The notes: generated by a model not told the origin, from the sequence alone. Counted from the first letter of the stretch, positions 26,956-36,119 are shown. The stretch: 64,000 nucleotides of DNA from CAYNHF01 sp964397045 (GCA_964397045.1 CAYNHF010000028.1:26610-90609), one strand, 5' to 3'. Made by a program: numbers and translations.

Positions 26956-27933
26956 CTAGAACTGCACCGCCGCCGCAGCCCAGTGAAACCCTGCCCCGAA
27001 GGCGGTGAGGACCACGAGATCTCCCCTGGCGACGCGGCCCTCACTCACCGCCTCCCACAGCGCAAGCGGCACCGTGGCCGAGCCGGTATTGCCGTAGCGG
27101 TCGACGTTGATGAACACCTGATCTGGTTCGAGACCGAGTTTCTTGCCGACCGCGTCGATGATCCGCTTGTTGGCCTGATGCGGGATGACGAGCGCGACAT
27201 CCTCGACCGTGGCGTCGATCCGACCGAGCACCTCCGCGACGGCGGCGCTCATCCGGCGAACCGCCTCTTTGAACACCTCGCCACCATGCATCACGAGGCG
27301 TTGGTGGTCGCCCGCCGCGAGCGACTCCTCGTTGAAAGGTCTCCGGGTCCCGCCCGTCTCCAGCGTGAGAATCGGCGCCTTGCTTCCGTCGGTGCCGGTT
27401 ACCACGTCAAGCACGCGAGCCTTCCCCCCATCCGGTGCCATGACAATCGCTCCGGCGGCATCGCCGAAGAGAACACAAATCGATCGGTCATCCCACGACA
27501 TCAGTCGCGAGATCAATTCGACACCGACAACGAGAATGTTCTTGGGATCGAAGGCGATCCGGGCTCGCGCCACATCGACCGCCTGAACGAATCCGGCACA
27601 ACCACTGCCGCCAAGATCGAACGTCGAAATCTCCCGGCAGCCCAACCGATGCTGGAGCAGTGAGGAGGTGTCCGGGGTGTAGACCTCTGGAGTGTCTGTG
27701 GCGAGAATGATCTCGCCGATGTTTGCGGGGGCGAGTCCGGCATCCGCGATCGCGATTTCCGAGGCGGCTGCGGCGAGGTCAAGTGTCGACTCGTCATCTG
27801 CTGCGAAGCGGCGTTCCTTGATGCCGGTCCGGGTCACGATCCACTCATCGGTGGTATCGAGGAGTTCCGCCCAGTCGTCGTTGGTCATCACCCGCTCGGG
27901 TACGTACCCACCGAACCCGACGATGTCTGCCAC
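26956..27933 (-). CDS. fabH: 3-oxoacyl-ACP synthase III
   Basis: The 325-residue protein is a full-length FabH. It catalyses the first condensation of type II fatty-acid synthesis (acyl-CoA with malonyl-ACP). Catalytic Cys112 lies in DLGGSGCAGFVQAVDVAR, His in ALVIPHQANKRIIDAVGK and Asn in NVDRYGNTGSATVPLAL. The start MADIVGFGGYVPERVMTNDD is typical. Other fab genes are absent nearby, so it may be a standalone or specialised copy; branched-chain specificity cannot be read. Confidence 0.93.
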   Translation of the reverse strand: MADIVGFGGYVPERVMTNDDWAELLDTTDEWIVTRTGIKERRFAADDESTLDLAAAASEIAIADAGLAPANIGEIILATDTPEVYTPDTSSLLQHRLGCREISTFDLGGSGCAGFVQAVDVARARIAFDPKNILVVGVELISRLMSWDDRSICVLFGDAAGAIVMAPDGGKARVLDVVTGTDGSKAPILTLETGGTRRPFNEESLAAGDHQRLVMHGGEVFKEAVRRMSAAVAEVLGRIDATVEDVALVIPHQANKRIIDAVGKKLGLEPDQVFINVDRYGNTGSATVPLALWEAVSEGRVARGDLVVLTAFGAGFHWAAAAVQF

Positions 27934-28259
27934 ATGAGCTCCCGCGATGGCGTGTTGCGGGAATCGTAGCGACCTCTCTCCCAGTCGTGGATCCTGGTTG
28001 AGAGCAGGTCGGTCGTGTCAGAGGGAGTAGACAGATCAAGGATCGAAAAAACCGACATGCACAACCGCGCCGAAAAGGCCTATCGTGGGGGTGAACACGT
28101 CAGCTCGGGGGCTAACTGGGCGGACGTGCGAGCGAAGAAGGGCGACATCACCCTGAATCCCTAAACGGAATGATGTCGCCCACTTAAGGGTGCCGGGTCG
28201 TTCGACCTCGATTCATGCGAGGCGGCGGCTCGGCCCCTTCTTTCTGGTTGTCCTTCGGC
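27934..28259. other. 326-base intergenic region between fabH and a micropeptide gene
   Basis: No convincing gene is visible here. It holds the fabH promoter region at its left end and a stem-loop at 28140-28181. A 35-codon plus-strand frame (28057-28164) ends inside that stem; it has no clear ribosome binding site and was not called. The stretch 28182-28259 lies just downstream of the micropeptide stop and shows nothing recognisable. Confidence 0.5.
28140..28181 (-). terminator. 11-bp stem-loop downstream of the micropeptide gene
   Basis: GGGCGACATCA (28140-28150) and TGATGTCGCCC (28171-28181) are a perfect inverted repeat around a 20-base loop. It lies about 80 bases past the micropeptide stop on the minus strand. 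There is no strong U-run, so it may be a processing/stability hairpin or an operator instead of a terminator. Confidence 0.4.
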
Positions 28260-28355
28260 CTACAGGTGGATGTTGACCACGCTTGCCATAGCCGGTGCAG
28301 CCATGAGCGCCATGGAGGCCAACGCCAGTGCGGCGATCGTTGCTATGCGACGCAT
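28260..28355 (-). CDS. 31-residue exported micropeptide
   Basis: ATG 28355 to TAG 28260-28262, with the strong site GAAGGAG five bases upstream of the start. The product begins MRRIATIAALALASMALMAA, a textbook Sec signal peptide (two Arg, hydrophobic core). It then reads APAMASVVNIHL, with a likely AxA cleavage leaving only about six to eight residues (roughly SVVNIHL). It lies on the same strand as, and 209 bases downstream of, the large SARP-type regulator. A secreted signalling or surface peptide is an inference. The frame is too short for standard callers. Confidence 0.6.
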   Translation of the reverse strand: MRRIATIAALALASMALMAAPAMASVVNIHL

Positions 28356-28422
28356 GGGTTTCTCCTTCTTTCGTTGCCAGAGTGCCATTGGGGTATCTCA
28401 TCGGTGTCTCGGATTCACAGCT

Positions 28423-28531
28423 TGAGCGCGAAAAAGCTTGCGCTCATCCCAATAAATGGAAGGGCTGCCACCTACATCTTGTGGTCGGGGGACCGGCGCA
28501 CGGCCACGAGGCGGGAAAAAGCTTGCGCTCA
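28423..28531 (-). promoter_or_regulatory. Repeated GCGCTCA-type sites upstream of the micropeptide
   Basis: A 17-base direct repeat GAAAAAGCTTGCGCTCA occurs at 28430-28446 and 28515-28531 (identical, starts 85 bases apart). At the first copy a further TGAGCGC at 28423-28429 makes a perfect inverted repeat with GCGCTCA around a 10-base spacer. The sites lie between the regulator stop and the micropeptide start, where an operator for the micropeptide would be expected. The binding protein is unknown; the adjacent SARP-like protein is an obvious candidate. Confidence 0.5.
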
Positions 28532-28564
28532 CGACATGATCCTGGGATCAACCCGTGATCAGGG

Positions 28565-31500
28565 TCAGCGACCGCGTCGCGTGCCAACCTCGATGTCGCT
28601 CGCTCGCAGCACAGTGAGGTCACGTCGAACGGTGGCGACGCTCACCTCGAGCGCGTGAGCGAGGTCGACCACCCTGGCTGAAGCACCCTGCTCCTGGGCC
28701 TCTCCCAGGAGTCGGATGATCCGCGCTCTGCGCCGCTCGGAAACCGAGACGATCACTACGTCGGAAGGCTCGCTCACCCGCCACTGCACCTCGATCCACT
28801 CATCGTCACGCAGTGGCCGACCTGTCGGCGCCTCCACCGAGGCGAGCATCACCGTGATGACCTTCTCCTCAGTTTGCTCGAGTGCATCCGCGATGGCCTT
28901 GTGCTCAGGGACGCGAGTCATCGCCCGATCCCGAGTCGCGGCGTCGAGCGAGGCCAGTGCGGCATCCAGCAGATCAGCAGCTGTGCCGAGCGAGGACCGC
29001 GCAAGCCCCGCTTCGCCGCTCGCGGTTGCGACGACGTACCGTCTGTACCAGACGACGTACGGACGCTCGGACCCGTCCTCCAATTGCTCAACGGCTCGAT
29101 CCGCCAAGGCTCGCGCCTCGGCGAGTTCACCGCCGTCGAGTGCAATGAGTGCCTGCAGGCTGGTCAGGCTCGCTTGCACGTCGTTGAGACCGAGGCGGGA
29201 CGCCGCGGTACCCGCGTGCAAGACGTGAGTTGTTGCCGCGACGAGGGCACCGGCTGAGAGTTCAACCTCCGCGGCCAGACGACGGACGTGTACTTCGACC
29301 CATTCGTTCCTACCATCCGAAAGGAGCGCGAGTGCAGTATCGACGTGGTCGCGGGCGGCCCTGACGTCACCCTTGTGATATGCGATCGTGGCGAGATGCT
29401 CCCGACAGAACGCCTCGCCCCATCCATGCACCTCTGCCTGGAAAAAATCCAAGGAGCGGACAACGTCAGCCGTCGTGTCTTCGCCGAGCATCGTGTGACG
29501 CACCGACGCCACGTTGGCACGCAACAGCGCTGCACCTCGATAGTCGCCGAGTTGGTCGAAGACTTCGGTGGCCTCGCCGTATGCCGCCAGCGCGGCCGCC
29601 AGGTCTCCCAAGACGTAGCGGGCGTTCCCGAGATTGGAGAGATTGACGGCAACCGCTCGCTGATACCCCACCTCACGCGCCAGGTGCAGGGCCGATTCGT
29701 AGAGTTCGGCGCCACGCCTGGTGTCGCCCTGCTCCATTAGAATGATCGCGAGCTCGCCACTCGTCCGCACCGTACCGTACAGATCGTCCACCCGCTCGTG
29801 GATCGCGAGTGCTCGCTCCAATTCTTCGGCAGCGCGCGAGTATTGCTGGGCTTGGGCGTAGACATTGCCGAGGTCGCACCGGGCGCCGGCTTCGTGGAAC
29901 AAGTCACCACGCGCCAATTCGACCGCTGCTTCCAGATGAGGGGACGCTTCGGAGTGACGACCCGCGTGACTCAGCGTCATGCCGAGTGTGCTCAGTGCCG
30001 CTCGTCGCTGATCCGACACGGCGTCCGCCGCCATGTCGACCGCCGCGGTGGCAAGCCGAACGGCAGAGAGGTGGTTCCCCTCCCGATCCTCTAATCGGGC
30101 CCTCAGCCGTGCGACCTCCGGATGGTCCGGGTCCAGTTCGCTGATCTCATCCAGCACCCGCCGTTGCTCGGCGCGTTCCCCGAGTATGTCGAGCGAAGCC
30201 TCCAGGCCCTTCAGAATGGCGAACCGGTCGTCTTCAGCTGCCCAACGCGCCGCCGTCCGGTAGTGGCGGGCAGCGGCATCAAACGCCGCCAGACCGAAGG
30301 CGCGGTCACCCGCCAGGCGCGAGAAACGCGGACCGTTGACCCGATCGCCCGCCTCTCCGTAGTGGAGCGCCAACGCCTCGACTCGGTCTGGCTCGCGTCG
30401 CTCGATCTCCGCGGCCACGGCCGCATGGAGTTCGGCCCGACGATCGGTTGCCAGCCCCTCGAGGGTCACAGCTCTCACCTGATGGTGGGCGAAGGCATAT
30501 CCGTCCGACGACTCGACCAGCGCCCCGCGGGCGATGAGAACGTCGAGCGCCCGCAGCGTCTCGAGACGATCGAGACTTGTGACGCTGCTGATGACCACCG
30601 GGTCGGTTGCGCGGCCCATAGCGGCTACCGCTTCGAGTACGGCACGGCTGGAGTCGTCGAGACCGGCGAAGCGTCGTGACACCACCTGGGCAATGCCGCC
30701 GGTCGTTGTCACCGGAGCAGCTACCGCGGCGGTCGACACGTCGCGAGTTCCCTCCGCAAGGGTTTCCGCATGCCATGTGCGCAGCGTCTCGAGCAGGAGC
30801 AGCGGGTTGCCCCCGGTCTCCAGGTACAGCCCCTCCGCGGTATCGAGCGGAACGGAGGCCACCCCGAGACTCTCCTCGATCAGGCGGGTTGAGCCGAAGA
30901 GGTCGAACGGTTCGATCGTGACGCGTGCGCTACCCGACGAGCCGTCGATGGCGACCAACTGCTTCCAGACCTCCTGCCGCTCTTTCGCGTCGGCGTCGCG
31001 GTAGCTCAGGCACAACGAGATGGGGCGACGCTCGAGATCACCGGCTACGTCTGCGAGCAACGTCAGCGAAGCCTCGTCCGCCCACTGTGCATCGTCGATC
31101 ATCAGCACCAGGGGGTTCAGGTCAGCCAGCGCGGTGAGCGTCTGCCCGATTGCCCGCGGCAACCGGCCGGTCCCGGCCTCACGTTCGTCCGGAAGAGGCT
31201 CGGGCAGGCCCGGGAGCCACTCCCCGACCCGAGGGACAACCCTGGCGAGATGAGCGAGCGTCAGCCGATGGAGAAGGGCGCCAAGTTGCTCTGCTCGCAG
31301 CCGGGACAGCCCGCTCTCGAGTGCGGTGCGCAGCGAACTGAACGGCTCCAATTGCTCGTCCTCACGACATTCGACCCGCATGACGGTGAGTCCGCGCCAC
31401 TGCGCGTCTTCGGCCGTCTCGTCGAGCAGCCGTGTCTTGCCGACACCGGATGAACCTTCCACCATGACGACTCCACCGCGACCGGCCAGAGTCTCCTCGA

Positions 31501-32350
31501 ACCGTCGCAGCAGTTGCCTTCGCTCCGGATCGCGGCCGACCATTGGAACGTCCGCCGCCCTGGCCAATAACGGTGCACCGGCAGACGGTGCGAACGGACG
31601 GTCACCTTTGTCCCGCAATTCGGCGATGTTGGCGCGGAGTTGACGGGTCTCCAGGTCGGGATCTGTGCCCAATTCCTGCCGCAGCACCTGAGCGCAGCGG
31701 TCGTATTGGCTCAACGCTTCTGTGCTCCTGCCGAGCAGGAAACAGAGCCGCATCACCTCTCGATGCGCCTCCTCGCGCAGCGGATCGTGCAGCGTGACCC
31801 GACGAGCAAACGCCAGCGACGTGTCGTAGTCCGCTCCGCTCTTGTGCAGGGATACCAACCGCCATAGACAATCGAGGTACGAGGCGCCCAGCCGCACTCG
31901 CTCCGGATCAGCCCAGGGGTCGTAGAAGCCCTCCATGAACTCGCCGCGATAGAGGTCAACGGCGGCCGTGAGGTCTGCAATCTCCGACTGCATGTCGCCC
32001 CGGCTCGTCGAGACTGCCAGCAGTGCATCGAATTGGGCGACGTCGAGCCACAGCGCGTCCTCCTCGATCGAGATATCTGCCACCGTGGTCGTGATCAGGT
32101 CGGAAGCACCGGCGATGTCCTGCAGTGCAGTCTGGAGTTGCCACAGCGCCTGGCTCAGCCTGCGTCGCGCCGCAGCCTCGGGTTCCTCAGGCCAGAAGGT
32201 CCCCGCCAGGAGCTCGCGGGTGTGCCGCCTGCCGCTATATGTGGCGAGGTAGGCGAGCAGGGATCGGCCGACGCCCGGGATTGGGGGCAGCGGACGACCT
32301 CGATGTTCGAGTACGAAGCCGCCGAGCAGCCTGATGTGGACCCTGTCCAT
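28565..32350 (-). CDS. SARP-type BTAD/AAA/TPR transcriptional regulator with C-terminal DeoR-like HTH
   Basis: A 1261-residue protein. Residues 1-95 are an OmpR-like winged helix with the SARP start MDRVHIRLLGGFVLEHRGRP. Residues about 96-245 are the BTAD helical domain (VDLYRGEFMEGFYDPWADPE). Residues about 268-560 are a STAND/AAA ATPase (Walker A 299-306 in VEGSSGVGKTRLLD, Walker B NPLVLMIDDAQWADEAS). TPR repeats fill about 650-1150. The last 54 residues contain LAHALEVSVATVRRDLTVLR, a DeoR/GntR-style helix-turn-helix that large SARPs do not usually have. Predicted to be an ATP-dependent DNA-binding regulator. The nearest downstream gene on its strand is the micropeptide. Confidence 0.88.
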   Translation of the reverse strand: MDRVHIRLLGGFVLEHRGRPLPPIPGVGRSLLAYLATYSGRRHTRELLAGTFWPEEPEAAARRRLSQALWQLQTALQDIAGASDLITTTVADISIEEDALWLDVAQFDALLAVSTSRGDMQSEIADLTAAVDLYRGEFMEGFYDPWADPERVRLGASYLDCLWRLVSLHKSGADYDTSLAFARRVTLHDPLREEAHREVMRLCFLLGRSTEALSQYDRCAQVLRQELGTDPDLETRQLRANIAELRDKGDRPFAPSAGAPLLARAADVPMVGRDPERRQLLRRFEETLAGRGGVVMVEGSSGVGKTRLLDETAEDAQWRGLTVMRVECREDEQLEPFSSLRTALESGLSRLRAEQLGALLHRLTLAHLARVVPRVGEWLPGLPEPLPDEREAGTGRLPRAIGQTLTALADLNPLVLMIDDAQWADEASLTLLADVAGDLERRPISLCLSYRDADAKERQEVWKQLVAIDGSSGSARVTIEPFDLFGSTRLIEESLGVASVPLDTAEGLYLETGGNPLLLLETLRTWHAETLAEGTRDVSTAAVAAPVTTTGGIAQVVSRRFAGLDDSSRAVLEAVAAMGRATDPVVISSVTSLDRLETLRALDVLIARGALVESSDGYAFAHHQVRAVTLEGLATDRRAELHAAVAAEIERREPDRVEALALHYGEAGDRVNGPRFSRLAGDRAFGLAAFDAAARHYRTAARWAAEDDRFAILKGLEASLDILGERAEQRRVLDEISELDPDHPEVARLRARLEDREGNHLSAVRLATAAVDMAADAVSDQRRAALSTLGMTLSHAGRHSEASPHLEAAVELARGDLFHEAGARCDLGNVYAQAQQYSRAAEELERALAIHERVDDLYGTVRTSGELAIILMEQGDTRRGAELYESALHLAREVGYQRAVAVNLSNLGNARYVLGDLAAALAAYGEATEVFDQLGDYRGAALLRANVASVRHTMLGEDTTADVVRSLDFFQAEVHGWGEAFCREHLATIAYHKGDVRAARDHVDTALALLSDGRNEWVEVHVRRLAAEVELSAGALVAATTHVLHAGTAASRLGLNDVQASLTSLQALIALDGGELAEARALADRAVEQLEDGSERPYVVWYRRYVVATASGEAGLARSSLGTAADLLDAALASLDAATRDRAMTRVPEHKAIADALEQTEEKVITVMLASVEAPTGRPLRDDEWIEVQWRVSEPSDVVIVSVSERRRARIIRLLGEAQEQGASARVVDLAHALEVSVATVRRDLTVLRASDIEVGTRRGR

Positions 32351-32479
32351 AACCGCGAATGTAGTGAGTCGCGCGGGCGAACGGCGAGCTAGAACGCGAA
32401 ATCCGTCCCTTCGCGCCTCCGAATTCGGGGAGGACCCACTGGCCGCGCCCGCCGTTGGAAGGCAGGTTCTGTCCGTCCG

Positions 32480-33058
32480 TCAGCCGAAGTAGGCGGGCAC
32501 GTTGTCCGCGCGCCACTTGATCGAGCATCCCATCGAAGGGTGTTGATCCACGGACACTTCGTTGCCCTCCAGAACGGCATCGATCGCAGCACGAAGATCG
32601 GCTCCGGTGACCTCGGTGGCAGTGTTGGGCCGGGCCTCGTCGAAGCGACCGCGGTACGTCAGTCGGCGGTCTGCGTCGAAGAGAAAGAAGTCCGGCGTAC
32701 ACATCGCGGTATAAGCCTGCGCCACCAATTGGGATTCATCGAACAGGTACGGGAAACGGTATCCGAACTCGCGGGCCTCCTGGGCCATCGCGGCTGGTGA
32801 ATCCCCCGGGGAGAGTTCGACGTCGTTGGACGAGATCGCGACGATACCCAGCCCGCTGCCGGCATAGTCGCTGCCGAGTTCGACCAACCCGCCACGAATG
32901 TGCCTCACGTAGGGACAGTGGTTGCAGATGAACATGACGAGGAGCGCATCCTTGTCCGCAAAGCCTTCGAGCGAGACGGTGCCTCCCGTCACGACGTCCG
33001 GCAGCGAGAAGCTCGGTGCCTTGGTGCCGAGCGGGAGCATCGTTGATGTAACGGCCAT
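32480..33058 (-). CDS. Thioredoxin-fold (AhpC/TSA-like) redox protein
   Basis: From ATG 33058 (GAAGGAT just upstream; an ATG at 33073 contains that site) the product is 192 residues. It shows the peroxiredoxin/TlpA-type fold start TKAPSFSLPDVVTGGTVSLE. The active-site block FICNHCPYVRHIRGGLVELG has a CxxC (C-N-H-C). Also visible are VAISSNDVELSPGDSP and CTPDFFLFDADRRLTYRGRF. Proteins with CNHCPYV are widespread thioredoxin-family oxidoreductases; the exact partner is unknown. No signal peptide, so cytoplasmic. Confidence 0.88.
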   Translation of the reverse strand: MAVTSTMLPLGTKAPSFSLPDVVTGGTVSLEGFADKDALLVMFICNHCPYVRHIRGGLVELGSDYAGSGLGIVAISSNDVELSPGDSPAAMAQEAREFGYRFPYLFDESQLVAQAYTAMCTPDFFLFDADRRLTYRGRFDEARPNTATEVTGADLRAAIDAVLEGNEVSVDQHPSMGCSIKWRADNVPAYFG

Positions 33059-33164
33059 GTGATTATCCTTCATCGCGGTTGGCGGCGGGCCAGTGTACGA
33101 GCCTCATGCCACTCGGATGCCGCTCACCGTCCACCAGTGGGTCCACGGAGAAGCTGGTCTGCGA

Positions 33165-33848
33165 CTACCGATCTAGTGCGGTGTGGGCAGTGGTGACCTG
33201 ACCGGCAAGCCCTTCGCCGCCCTCGAACGTCCGGAGCGCCACCATCTGCTCCTCGAGCAACTGTTCGCTCTTCGCATACCCGGCCAGAACCCCCACCAAC
33301 GCCACAAACGCGTCGGCGAGGGCTGCCTCGTCTTCCGCCTCCGCCTCCCGGGCGGCGGCCGCGGCCTCGTTGAGTCGGTCCGTGGCATCCTGGTAGTCGC
33401 GTGCCGCTGCCAGGTGCGCGCCGAGCATCCAAAGGGCCCGCGAGATCGGGAGCGCGCCCTTGTCGAGGCCACGGGCGAGCCTCAGATTCTCGCGGGCGGC
33501 TTCGAGACCCACCGCCTCCTGGTCGAGGGAGATGGAGAGATCGGGTTCTCCCCAACCCGACCACGTGAAGGAGGCCAGGTCGTAGCACATCGCCTTGGCC
33601 TCCGAACGTAATGCGTAGGCCGTTTCTGCGTCCGCGGCCCGAGCCGCCGCGGCCAATGCTGCGCCGAAACCCGCGTGTGCCAACGTGATCACCTGAGCCA
33701 CGTCGCGTTCGTTCCAATAGGCGTCACGGATTGCCTGCCGATACGCGGCAGCGGCTTCGATCGGATCAGATATCTCACTCAGCGCAACAACAGCGGTCAA
33801 CGGACCGCCATCACGATTGGCGTCCGTCGGGGTTGCCGAATTCGTCAC
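33165..33848 (-). CDS. Hypothetical helical protein (TPR-like)
   Basis: A 227-residue protein from GTG 33848, with GGAGG four bases upstream; this start is better than the ATG at 33899. It is Ala-rich and all-helical with repeating A/L/R/E pairs (PIEAAAAYRQAIRDAYWNER, ATDRLNEAAAAAREAEAEDE), reminiscent of tetratricopeptide repeats. There is no membrane helix or catalytic motif. Its start lies 16 bases after the stop of the beta-glucosidase gene on the same strand, so the two are probably co-transcribed. I do not recognise a family. Confidence 0.6.
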   Translation of the reverse strand: MTNSATPTDANRDGGPLTAVVALSEISDPIEAAAAYRQAIRDAYWNERDVAQVITLAHAGFGAALAAAARAADAETAYALRSEAKAMCYDLASFTWSGWGEPDLSISLDQEAVGLEAARENLRLARGLDKGALPISRALWMLGAHLAAARDYQDATDRLNEAAAAAREAEAEDEAALADAFVALVGVLAGYAKSEQLLEEQMVALRTFEGGEGLAGQVTTAHTALDR

Positions 33849-33864
33849 GTCACCTCCATAGGGA

Positions 33865-35229
33865 TCAGAGCTTCGCCACCTCCCGGCGCCGGTTCGCAAT
33901 CAGGTCGCGGTACCAGTAGTAGCTGTCCTTCGGGACCCGCCTCCCCGTGGAGTGCTCCACCCAGACCAGCCCGAAACGCTGGCTGAAGCCGGAGACCCAC
34001 TCGAGATTGTCCAGCAGGCTCCACACGAAATAGCCCTCGATCGGTACCCCTGAGGCGACTGCAGTGTCGATTGCAGAAATGTGCTGTTCCAGGTAGCTGC
34101 TCCTCCTCGAGTCGTCGACCGTCCCATCTGGACCCGGCCCGTCCGAGTAGCTGGCTCCGTTCTCGGTGACGAGGATCCGCTCCGGGCGGTACGTCTCCGC
34201 AATGTGTTGCAGGTAGCCGACGAATGCATCAGGCGTGATCGGCCAGCCCATTTCGGTATGACCGGGGGGAGGGTTCGGCCCAGGCGCAACACCCGTCTCC
34301 TCCGACTCCTCGCTGCCGGCTTCGATCATCAGGCTGGTGTAGTAGTTGAGTCCCAGGAAATCGATGGGGGTGGCGACCACTTCCATGTCGCCGGGGGCGA
34401 CGAACCAGAGGTTGCCGTCCTCCAAACGACCGCGGGCCGCGTACGCAGCAACCATGTCCTCCGGGTACCCCTTTCCGAAGACGGGGTCGAAGAACCACCG
34501 ATTGCGAAACCCATCGAAATGGAGCTGCGCAGCCAGGTCGGCAGGGTCGTCACTCGCCGGAGTCGAGGGGCGGCAGTCGAGCGCGATCCCGACCTGAGCT
34601 TCCGGAACCCGCGCACGGATCGCCTCCACCGCCTTCCCATGACTCAAGAGGAGATGGTGGGCGACAGCCAATCCCGAGCGCCAATCCCGCAGCCCCGGTG
34701 CGAACTGACCCTCCACCTCGCCCAGGAAGGTGGCAACCCAAGGTTCGTTGTGCGTGATCCAGTGCCCTACCCGATCGCCGAGGGCATGTGCCACCACAGC
34801 GGCGTACCGGGCGAAAGCATCCACGGTCGACCGATTGGCCCACCCGCCCCGGTTCTGCAGGGCTTGGGGAAGATCCCAGTGATAGAGCGTCGGATAGGGC
34901 GTAATCCCCTTGGCCAGCAGTTCGTCCACCAGCTTGGAGTAGAAAGCAAGGCCCGCCTGGTTGACGTCGCCTTCCCCGTCCGGCAGCACTCTCGTCCAAG
35001 CGATCGAGAAGCGGTACGCGTTGATCCCGAGCTCGGCCATCAACGCTACGTCTTCGCGCCAGCGGTGGTAGTGGTCGCACGCGACATCGCCAGATTCGGG
35101 CATGTGACCTTCGTCCGCGAACCGGTCCCAGATCGATTCACCCTTGCCACCCTCGTGACGCCCGCCTTCGATCTGATATGCCGATGTCGCGGCACCCCAG
35201 GCAAACTCGTCTGGTCGTAGGAATGCCAT
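33865..35229 (-). CDS. bglA: Beta-glucosidase, glycoside hydrolase family 1
   Basis: A 454-residue GH1 enzyme with the N-terminal signature DEFAWGAATSAYQIEGGRHE. The acid/base Glu is in WITHNEPWVATFLGEVEGQF and the nucleophile Glu in ILVTENGASYSDGPG, so both catalytic residues are intact. The C-terminus GYFVWSLLDNLEWVSGFSQR, FGLVWVEHSTG is typical. It hydrolyses terminal beta-D-glucosyl residues of oligosaccharides by a retaining mechanism. No signal peptide, so it acts in the cytoplasm on imported substrates. No sugar transporter is adjacent. Confidence 0.95.
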   Translation of the reverse strand: MAFLRPDEFAWGAATSAYQIEGGRHEGGKGESIWDRFADEGHMPESGDVACDHYHRWREDVALMAELGINAYRFSIAWTRVLPDGEGDVNQAGLAFYSKLVDELLAKGITPYPTLYHWDLPQALQNRGGWANRSTVDAFARYAAVVAHALGDRVGHWITHNEPWVATFLGEVEGQFAPGLRDWRSGLAVAHHLLLSHGKAVEAIRARVPEAQVGIALDCRPSTPASDDPADLAAQLHFDGFRNRWFFDPVFGKGYPEDMVAAYAARGRLEDGNLWFVAPGDMEVVATPIDFLGLNYYTSLMIEAGSEESEETGVAPGPNPPPGHTEMGWPITPDAFVGYLQHIAETYRPERILVTENGASYSDGPGPDGTVDDSRRSSYLEQHISAIDTAVASGVPIEGYFVWSLLDNLEWVSGFSQRFGLVWVEHSTGRRVPKDSYYWYRDLIANRRREVAKL

Positions 35230-35330
35230 CGGCGGATTGTAGAACCGACGTATGGCGGCGGACGAGAGCCAATTCGCGGCTTCTATCCTCTTGCCCGTTG
35301 CGACCCCAAGAGGCTAGAGAGAGGTATCCA

Positions 35331-36119
35331 GTGACAACCGAGAATTACGAGATCATGATGGCGGTGTTCCCCACTGAGGACGGCGCCAAGGCTGCAGTAG
35401 ATCAACTCGAGGCCATGGCCAAGAACGACACGATCGAACTCGTGGACGCAGCTGTTTTGGTACGCGACGCAGATGGCAAGACCAAGATCGACCAGTACTC
35501 GTTGCCGAGCGTCAAGAAGGGCGCCAAGTGGGGCGCCATCATCGGCGGGGTCGCCGGGCTGATCTTCCCGCCGAGCATCATCGGGGGCGCACTGCTGGGG
35601 GCCGGAATCGGGGCCGGCGGCGCCAAGATCGGGAAGATGGCACTCGAGTCCGACGACTTGAAGGACGCGGCCAAGGATCTCGAGCCGGGAACCTCGGCCT
35701 TCGTTGCAGTGGTCGACAACACCTGGGTGACCAAGGTGTCGCAGGCTATGGACGGCTACTCGAAGCTCAGCGAGCATGCGCTCGACGCGGAGAGCGCCGC
35801 GCGGCTCGGCATCATCGAAGATGACGAAACCGGCATGTACGCCGAGTACGGCACGGCGACCGCCGTGGATCCCGACACCGGGGCCCGGATCGTGGCAGAC
35901 ACAACGACGGTGGCCGATACGACGACGGGTGATGTCGTCTCCGCCGGCGATGTGGTTGCCGCAGACCCGACGACTGGAGAGGTGACCGCAGCGAGCTTTA
36001 TCGCGGCCGGAAACGTACCAGACGCCGCGGCCCTCGACGACGGCTCGGACAGCAGTGACTCCGCAGACAGCGCAGACAGCCCGGCCGACTCTGCAGACAG
36101 CCCGGAAGACGCCGACTGA
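35331..36119 (+). CDS. DUF1269 domain protein with acidic Asp/Ser tail
   Basis: From GTG 35331 the product is 262 residues. The start MTTENYEIMMAVFPTEDGAK, AKWGAIIGGVAGLIFPPSII and GGALLGAGIGAGGAKIGKM mark DUF1269, a small membrane-associated family with a glycine-rich hydrophobic hairpin. After about residue 175 comes a low-complexity tail of D/T/A/V repeats, ending in DSADSADSPADSADSPEDAD, which is probably unstructured. Function unknown. AGAGAGAGG lies about seven bases upstream of the start. Confidence 0.82.
   Translation: MTTENYEIMMAVFPTEDGAKAAVDQLEAMAKNDTIELVDAAVLVRDADGKTKIDQYSLPSVKKGAKWGAIIGGVAGLIFPPSIIGGALLGAGIGAGGAKIGKMALESDDLKDAAKDLEPGTSAFVAVVDNTWVTKVSQAMDGYSKLSEHALDAESAARLGIIEDDETGMYAEYGTATAVDPDTGARIVADTTTVADTTTGDVVSAGDVVAADPTTGEVTAASFIAAGNVPDAAALDDGSDSSDSADSADSPADSADSPEDAD

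Noticed and set aside
28057..28164. Plus-strand frame of 35 codons between fabH and the micropeptide
   Set aside because: No ribosome binding site and it runs into the stem of the 28140-28181 hairpin; coding evidence is insufficient.
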